Origin: an uncultured Prevotella sp.
GTDB taxonomy: Bacteria > Bacteroidota > Bacteroidia > Bacteroidales > Bacteroidaceae
Assembly: GCA_938023885.1 (NCBI GenBank)
Contig: CALJCU010000542.1
Location: 1 to 10,889 of the forward strand
Reading direction: 5' to 3'
Length of the DNA: 10,889 nt
The position numbers and the translations under genes were made by a program. Position 1 is the stretch's first letter, and every line of letters starts with the position of its first letter. Below, piece by piece: positions 6,940 through 10,889 of the stretch. Under the pieces are notes generated by a model, which did not search any database, was not told the DNA's origin, and saw nothing but the letters and a program-made list of their open reading frames with translations.

Positions 6940-8199
6940 ATGATGCGTAAGCTGCTGCTTTTCTTGTTACTGTGCGTGTCTTTCTCTGCAAAGGCCTCAT
7001 ATCCTGTCGGCTACGGTACTGTTATCGGTGAGTGGACGGGTACGTGGGCTGCGGCCATGCAAGTGCCGGTGAAGTACTTCATGCCTTACAACAATCAGAT
7101 GAGTGACCGCTCCGTGCGGCAGATCGTGAGGGTGTCTGCGGGAGGAAGGGTCATTCGTCTTATGCTTAGCAACATCTATTCTGCGGAGCCTGTCGTTCTC
7201 CGCAGCGTTTATATCGCCCATTCCATCGACTCTTTCCGCATCGATCCAAAGACAGCGCGTTATCTGAAGTTCAACGGGAAGGATGGCGTGGACATTCCCG
7301 CAGGCAAGAGCCTTTTCTCTGATGCCATCGCTTTCGACCTCAAACCTTTGGAGCAGATCGCTATCACGCTCAATTATGAGACCGCTCCGAAGTCACCGAC
7401 AGTACATATGGGCTCGCGGACGACAAGCTATATTCTTAAGGGGGCGAGCACACCGGAGACCGATTTCACCAAGTCTTTTCGATACGAGAAATGGTTTAAC
7501 ATCGCAACCCTCGAGGTCCTGACCAATAATGTACGTGGCATCGCCATCATCGGCAACAGTATCACTGACGGTAAAGGCTCAACGGTAGACCGCCAGAACC
7601 GTTGGCCCGACGAGATGAGTTTTTGGCTCAATGGCCCTTTCAGGCAGAGAGAAGAAGAGAAGGCAAAGGCTGAGAATCGGAAGATGGTGCCTATGCAGTG
7701 GGGGGTACTGAATCTCGGCATCGGCAACAATCGCGTGCTGACCTACAGTGGCTATGGTGAGGCAGCGAAGAAACGTTTCGACCGCGATGTTCTCGAACAG
7801 CATGGCATCTCTGATGTCGTCATCTTTGAAGGGATCAACGACCTCGGCACGAGTGGTTATGGTACTGTGACAGCTTACAATCTCATCATGGAATATCGCA
7901 CGATGATAGAGAAATGTCACCAGGCTCATAAAAAGGTGTACCTCGCCACCATTACCCCCATGCGCGGCAGTGCTTATTACAGTGCGAACCATGAGGAGGG
8001 ACGCAGCATCGTCAACGCCTGGATAAGGACGCAGAAAGTGGCTGACGGCTACATCGATTTTGATGCTCTCATGCGTGATCCAAAGCATCCTACGGCTATC
8101 CGTCCGGGCTTCTGCCTGAGTGACCATCTGCACCCCAATGCCGCAGGCTACAAAGAAATGGGGCGTTATGCAGCTGATTTTTTCATCAAGACAAGATAA
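6940..8199 (+). CDS. Secreted two-domain SGNH/GDSL-family hydrolase (probable carbohydrate esterase or acylhydrolase)
   Basis: The product has 419 residues. MMRKLLLFLLLCVSFSAKA is a Sec signal peptide with cleavage after residue 19; starting at the second ATG (6943) would change little. Residues ~25-185 form a beta-rich domain (GEWTGTWAAAMQ, RSVRQIVRVSAGGRVIRLMLSN) of the kind that precedes the catalytic part in this SGNH subgroup. The catalytic domain has all four blocks: GNSITDG with nucleophile S207, LGIGNN with oxyanion G260 or G262, EGINDLG with N300, and DHLHP with D395 and H398 of the triad. Family members remove acyl groups, often acetyl, from polysaccharides or act as lipases; in this species group plant or host glycan deacetylation is the likelier role, but the sequence does not settle it. 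The DNA glycosylase gene follows after 13 bases in the same direction. There is no lipobox, so a periplasmic or secreted location is expected. Confidence 0.92.
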   Translation: MMRKLLLFLLLCVSFSAKASYPVGYGTVIGEWTGTWAAAMQVPVKYFMPYNNQMSDRSVRQIVRVSAGGRVIRLMLSNIYSAEPVVLRSVYIAHSIDSFRIDPKTARYLKFNGKDGVDIPAGKSLFSDAIAFDLKPLEQIAITLNYETAPKSPTVHMGSRTTSYILKGASTPETDFTKSFRYEKWFNIATLEVLTNNVRGIAIIGNSITDGKGSTVDRQNRWPDEMSFWLNGPFRQREEEKAKAENRKMVPMQWGVLNLGIGNNRVLTYSGYGEAAKKRFDRDVLEQHGISDVVIFEGINDLGTSGYGTVTAYNLIMEYRTMIEKCHQAHKKVYLATITPMRGSAYYSANHEEGRSIVNAWIRTQKVADGYIDFDALMRDPKHPTAIRPGFCLSDHLHPNAAGYKEMGRYAADFFIKTR

Positions 8200-8212
8200 C
8201 GTTTAAGAGTTT

Positions 8213-8878
8213 ATGAACGTACAGATAGAACCATCCTGGAAGCAATATCTCCAGCCGGAGTTTGAGACTTCCTATTTCAGGCAGCTCACGGATGCCGTAA
8301 GGCAAGAGTACAGGCACGGTCCGTGCTATCCTCCCGGACACCTCATCTTCAATGCTTTCAACCTCACGCCGTTCGATAAGGTGAAGGTTGTCATCATCGG
8401 ACAGGATCCTTATCATGAGCCGGGACAGGCTATGGGACTGAGCTTCTCAGTACCCGAAGGCGTGATGATGCCGCCCTCACTTGTCAATATATTTAAGGAG
8501 ATCCACGATGATCTTGGCAAGCCCATGCCTGCAAATGGCGACCTGACACGCTGGGCGCGCCAAGGTGTGCTGCTTCTCAATGCTACGCTCACAGTACGTG
8601 CTCACATGGCAAACAGTCATCAGCAGTTAGGCTGGAGCTTCTTCACCGATGCTGCCATCAAAGCGCTGTCTGCTCATCGGGAGCATATCGTCTACATGCT
8701 TTGGGGCGGTTACGCACGCGGCAAGCGTGGCTTTATCGATGGTACGAAGAACCTTATCCTCGAGTCAGTACATCCCTCGCCACTCTCCGCCAATCGTGGA
8801 GGATGGTTCGGTCAGCATCAGTTCTCGCGCTGTAATGCCTATCTGAAGGCTAATGGAGAGAGGGAAATAGACTGGTAA
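8213..8878 (+). CDS. ung: Uracil-DNA glycosylase, family 1
   Basis: The product has 221 residues, the normal length of bacterial Ung. The water-activating loop is GQDPYHEPGQAMGLSFSV, with D65 as catalytic base and H68 beside it; the uracil-binding strand is LLLNATLTV; and the minor-groove intercalation loop is HPSPLSANRGGWFG with catalytic H187 and inserting L191. WGGYARGK is the typical segment before the last loop. The enzyme removes uracil from DNA after cytosine deamination or dUMP incorporation, opening base-excision repair in the cytoplasm. It lies 13 bases downstream of the SGNH hydrolase and probably shares its transcript, a neighbour with no functional link. All key residues are present. 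Confidence 0.98.
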   Translation: MNVQIEPSWKQYLQPEFETSYFRQLTDAVRQEYRHGPCYPPGHLIFNAFNLTPFDKVKVVIIGQDPYHEPGQAMGLSFSVPEGVMMPPSLVNIFKEIHDDLGKPMPANGDLTRWARQGVLLLNATLTVRAHMANSHQQLGWSFFTDAAIKALSAHREHIVYMLWGGYARGKRGFIDGTKNLILESVHPSPLSANRGGWFGQHQFSRCNAYLKANGEREIDW

Positions 8879-8880
8879 TA

Positions 8881-8933
8881 CGGGAGCTCCCGGGACACAT
8901 GCACTTCCACCGCTGTCTTGTGGCGGTCAGTGC
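8881..8933. terminator. Hairpins at the convergent ung / AraC junction
   Basis: CGGGAGCTCCCG (8881-8892) is a perfect 12-base palindrome two bases after the ung stop. A second structure follows: GCACT (8901-8905) with AGTGC (8929-8933) outside ACCGC (8909-8913) with GCGGT (8923-8927). The second one overlaps the regulator's stop codon. Neither has a T tract, so action as a two-way terminator is only inferred from position. Confidence 0.35.
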
Positions 8934-9805
8934 GTGCGGTATTCTTTCGGCGACATGCCGGCGTGCTGCTTGAAATATTTGCCAAGGAAACTCTGGTTGG
9001 GAAAATGCATCTGTTCCGCTATCTCCTTGATGGATAACAGGCTGGTGCGGAGCAGTACGCGAAGCTCCAGCATCACATAACTGTCGATCCACTCACCGGG
9101 AGTCTGCCGGCTCACCTTCCGGATGGTCTCAGAGAGATATTTGGGTGTGATATGCATCTGCAGGGCATACCATGTCACGCGGCGCTCCGTGCGGAAGTGC
9201 TTCTCAACAAGCTCAATAAACTGCATGAAAATCTCTTCATTGCGCGTGTTCTTCTCATCCTCATTGTTGAACACCTTCCAGAAGATGTTGCCGGCATCAT
9301 AGAGAAAGGCCTGGATAAGCGCCTTGACGGTGTCTTTTCGGAAGCGGTGGGACACCTCTGCAATCTTCTGACGGATAAGCAGGTAGAAACCAAGAATGCT
9401 GCGAGCTTCCTGCCGGTCCATACCGAAGACGGGATGGAGACGGGAGAAAAGGAAGATAGACGAAAGATCGTGCATGCCCGTGAGCACTTCCTGGACATAT
9501 TGCCGTGAGATGAATACGGTGCGTCCTCTGCAGTCGTCGCTCATCTCTACATTCTCAATGACCTGTCCGATACTCATGATGATACAGTGACCGGCTTCTA
9601 CGGTCTGAGGTATTGTATCGAGGTCATATTTCACGGAGCCCCGGTCGCAGAACGCGAAGATGAAGCAATCGAGCCGTCTGGCTTCACCGGGTATGACGAT
9701 GGATTTCACATCATCTATAAGCGCAAGGTCATCGCCAAGGCTGAGGCATGATGAGGCCTGCTTCACACTTGCTATCGTTATGGGCAATAAATTACTGTTC
9801 TTCAT
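8927..9805 (-). CDS. AraC/XylS-family transcriptional regulator
   Basis: The product has 292 residues, the standard size. The N-terminal part (about 30-135) reads as a cupin-like sensing domain, e.g. RRLDCFIFAFCDRGSVKYDL and QTVEAGHCIIMSIGQ. The C-terminal ~95 residues carry the double helix-turn-helix: first motif around VTWYALQMHITPKYLSETIRK (from about 210), second around SIKEIAEQMHFPNQSFLGKYFKQHAGMSPKEYR (258-290), which matches the AraC signature 'I..IA...GF.....F...FK...G.SP..YR', with H replacing the usual G of GF. Such proteins bind promoter DNA through this domain and respond to a small ligand through the cupin. The gene starts 36 bases after the rhamnosidase-N-like gene on the same strand, so the two may be co-transcribed and the regulator may control that gene. 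It is not one of the fused hybrid two-component regulators frequent in polysaccharide loci. Confidence 0.93.
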   Translation of the reverse strand: MKNSNLLPITIASVKQASSCLSLGDDLALIDDVKSIVIPGEARRLDCFIFAFCDRGSVKYDLDTIPQTVEAGHCIIMSIGQVIENVEMSDDCRGRTVFISRQYVQEVLTGMHDLSSIFLFSRLHPVFGMDRQEARSILGFYLLIRQKIAEVSHRFRKDTVKALIQAFLYDAGNIFWKVFNNEDEKNTRNEEIFMQFIELVEKHFRTERRVTWYALQMHITPKYLSETIRKVSRQTPGEWIDSYVMLELRVLLRTSLLSIKEIAEQMHFPNQSFLGKYFKQHAGMSPKEYRTH

Positions 9806-9841
9806 TTCTCAATCGTTGGTTCCGTTTAATAAATCTTTCGA

Positions 9842-10774
9842 TCAATAAATCCGTATGGGACGCTGATCGTCAATGCTTACTGCCTCCAGCGTCGTGATAC
9901 GGCTCAGTTTCCCCATGACGGTTATGCCATTTATATAGGAAGCACCGAACTCGGGGAATGCCTGCTCATCAAAGGTGCCGTTGCAGATATAGAGCAGATT
10001 GCCTATCCGTATGGTCTCACCGGGTCTTGCTTTTCTCAGTGTTGCACGGAAGAAGCCGTAGAACGCATGGGAGGCAGGAATGTTGCTGCTGAGAATATCA
10101 TCGGCTGTCCGCGAATCGATGTGACTGATGCGTGGAGCCACCGGCCTGGCGCAATACTCGACAGCGTATGCAGATCTGTCAACAGCAGTATGTGTCCATA
10201 AGGCTAAGTCATTGATTGTGGCTGCTTTCCAGAGTGCGTCATGCCTTCTGCCGTCTATTATCTCCTGTCCATCGGGAGTAAGCCGTGAGTTTGCCTCACG
10301 GCAGAGCCATGAGTCATCAGTGGAACAGGCAAACGGCCTGCCTTCATGGTCAGTGCCCCATAGGCTTACAGCTATCTGTTTTGTTGGTGTGGTTGTGGAT
10401 ATTCGTGCGGGGGAGTATAGAACGGCTACGACGTTGCTGTCGGAGCGAAGATAAGGTGTAGCGTCAAAAGTAAACTCGGCGGCTTTGCTGTTTTCCTCGC
10501 GGCGCAAAGAAAGAAAGGGAGCTGTGCCTACCTTGCATTCGTTGATATAAACCTTGCAGTAGCCGGTCGTCGCGATGGTTATCTGTGCTCTTTGTGGTCT
10601 GCCTTCAAAGAGATATAGCTTGCGGAAACAGACGCGCGAGAGGCTGTCGGTCTGGGGCGCGGAAATCCAATACGCCTTGCACTGAGGTGAAAGACCAAGG
10701 AATAAAGAGGAAAGAAGGAAGAATACTTGGACGCACCGAAAGAACGGATTCTTAGCAAGGCTTTCTGTATTCAT
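9842..10774 (-). CDS. Secreted protein resembling the N-terminal (carbohydrate-binding-like) domain of alpha-L-rhamnosidases, no catalytic domain
   Basis: The product has 310 residues. Residues 1-34 form a signal peptide (positive and polar start, VFFLLSSLFLGLS core, cleavage near QCKA|YW); the Cys does not sit in a lipobox. The mature part opens YWISAP and continues FRKLYLFEGRPQRAQITIAT, YCKVYINECKVG, FTFDATPYL and NVVAVLY. This order matches the Bac_rhamnosid_N / galactose-binding-like fold: 'FRk.f.l...p..A.i.i...G.y..yiNG..vG......tfDvT..L..G.N.iav'. The family's (alpha/alpha)6 catalytic barrel is absent; the rest (about 140-310) is unassigned, with beta-rich stretches. The gene ends with a stop at 9842-9844 and is not cut by the window. 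It could be a glycan-binding accessory protein or a remnant of a larger enzyme. It lies upstream of an AraC regulator on the same strand. The fold assignment is by eye and moderately sure; the function is not known. Confidence 0.7.
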   Translation of the reverse strand: MNTESLAKNPFFRCVQVFFLLSSLFLGLSPQCKAYWISAPQTDSLSRVCFRKLYLFEGRPQRAQITIATTGYCKVYINECKVGTAPFLSLRREENSKAAEFTFDATPYLRSDSNVVAVLYSPARISTTTPTKQIAVSLWGTDHEGRPFACSTDDSWLCREANSRLTPDGQEIIDGRRHDALWKAATINDLALWTHTAVDRSAYAVEYCARPVAPRISHIDSRTADDILSSNIPASHAFYGFFRATLRKARPGETIRIGNLLYICNGTFDEQAFPEFGASYINGITVMGKLSRITTLEAVSIDDQRPIRIY

Positions 10775-10776
10775 TA

Positions 10777-10818
10777 TTTTTTCTTTTCTTTTCTCTTCTC
10801 TTCTCTTCTTTCTTCTTT
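10777..10818 (-). repeat. Purine-rich pentanucleotide tandem repeat just before the start codon
   Basis: Read on the - strand, three copies of AGAAG (10809-10795) are followed by three of AGAAA (10794-10780) and a run of A, ending 3 bases before the ATG at 10774. The tract continues upstream as AAAGAAGAA with imperfect units. It also contains the only Shine-Dalgarno-like sequence (AGAAGAG) for this gene. Confidence 0.8.
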
Positions 10819-10828
10819 AGCGGGATGA

Positions 10829-10868
10829 TATGCATCGCGGCCAAGCGTGGCGGGTATCGTTATGCATC
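10829..10868. promoter_or_regulatory. Pair of TATGCATC boxes, 32 bases apart
   Basis: TATGCATC occurs at 10829-10836 and again at 10861-10868, and each is preceded by CGGG (10821-10824 and 10851-10854). The 32-base spacing is about three helical turns, so both face the same side of DNA. They lie between the start of the rhamnosidase-N-like gene and a possible rightward promoter. A role as binding sites for a regulator is inferred. Confidence 0.4.
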
Positions 10869-10876
10869 TATGTTTG
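10869..10876 (+). promoter_or_regulatory. Possible rightward -7 promoter element at the window edge
   Basis: TATGTTTG matches TAnnTTTG exactly and directly follows the second TATGCATC box. No -33 TTTG is seen. It would drive a gene outside the window, divergent from the rhamnosidase-N-like gene. Confidence 0.3.
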
Positions 10877-10889
10877 CATAGGCGGCATT

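Noticed and set aside
7579..8133. 184-residue - strand open frame opposite the SGNH hydrolase
   Set aside because: It lies within the catalytic domain of a well-supported gene and looks like a complement artefact with no signal or motif.
10128..10454. 108-residue + strand open frame opposite the rhamnosidase-N-like gene
   Set aside because: The - strand product has a signal peptide and domain-like pattern; this frame has none and no promoter or ribosome-binding site.

Overview
The window looks like a stretch of a Bacteroidota chromosome, most probably from the Prevotellaceae (Prevotella in the broad sense). The evidence is a SusD/RagB-family lipoprotein gene, near-exact copies of the Bacteroidota -7 promoter motif TAnnTTTG, an Rpn/PD-(D/E)XK 'transposase' of the kind abundant in Prevotella and Bacteroides, a C-terminal GVYIV..KKV tail on a secreted protease, and generally moderate G+C. 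No rRNA, tRNA, CRISPR array or complete insertion sequence was seen.

Layout. (1) Bases 2-1189 (+) are the C-terminal part of a SusD-like nutrient-binding protein; its SusC partner should lie off the left edge. A strong hairpin/T-tract terminator follows. (2) Bases 1451-2254 (-) encode an Rpn-family nuclease with an unusual C-terminal tail. It is divergent from (3) a + strand cluster: an AAA ATPase of the archaeal/Bacteroidota type (2600-3730), an EamA-type permease (3743-4642, 12 bases later) and a secreted M6-type zinc metalloprotease (4645-6831, abutting or overlapping the permease stop). These three look like one transcription unit. (4) A second + strand pair follows: a secreted two-domain SGNH hydrolase (6940-8199) and family 1 uracil-DNA glycosylase (ung, 8213-8878). 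(5) The right end is on the - strand and convergent with ung: a secreted protein resembling the N-terminal domain of alpha-L-rhamnosidases but without a catalytic barrel (9842-10774), then an AraC-family regulator (8927-9805) 36 bases downstream of it.

Functionally the window mixes surface glycan or peptide scavenging (SusD, M6 protease, SGNH hydrolase, rhamnosidase-N-like protein) with housekeeping (ung) and accessory genes (Rpn, AAA ATPase). I do not see a clear new multi-gene system. The most unusual items are regulatory: a purine-rich pentanucleotide repeat directly in front of the rhamnosidase-N-like gene, two TATGCATC boxes 32 bases apart beyond it, overlapping inverted repeats in the leader of the AAA ATPase gene, and a nearly leaderless start for the SGNH hydrolase.
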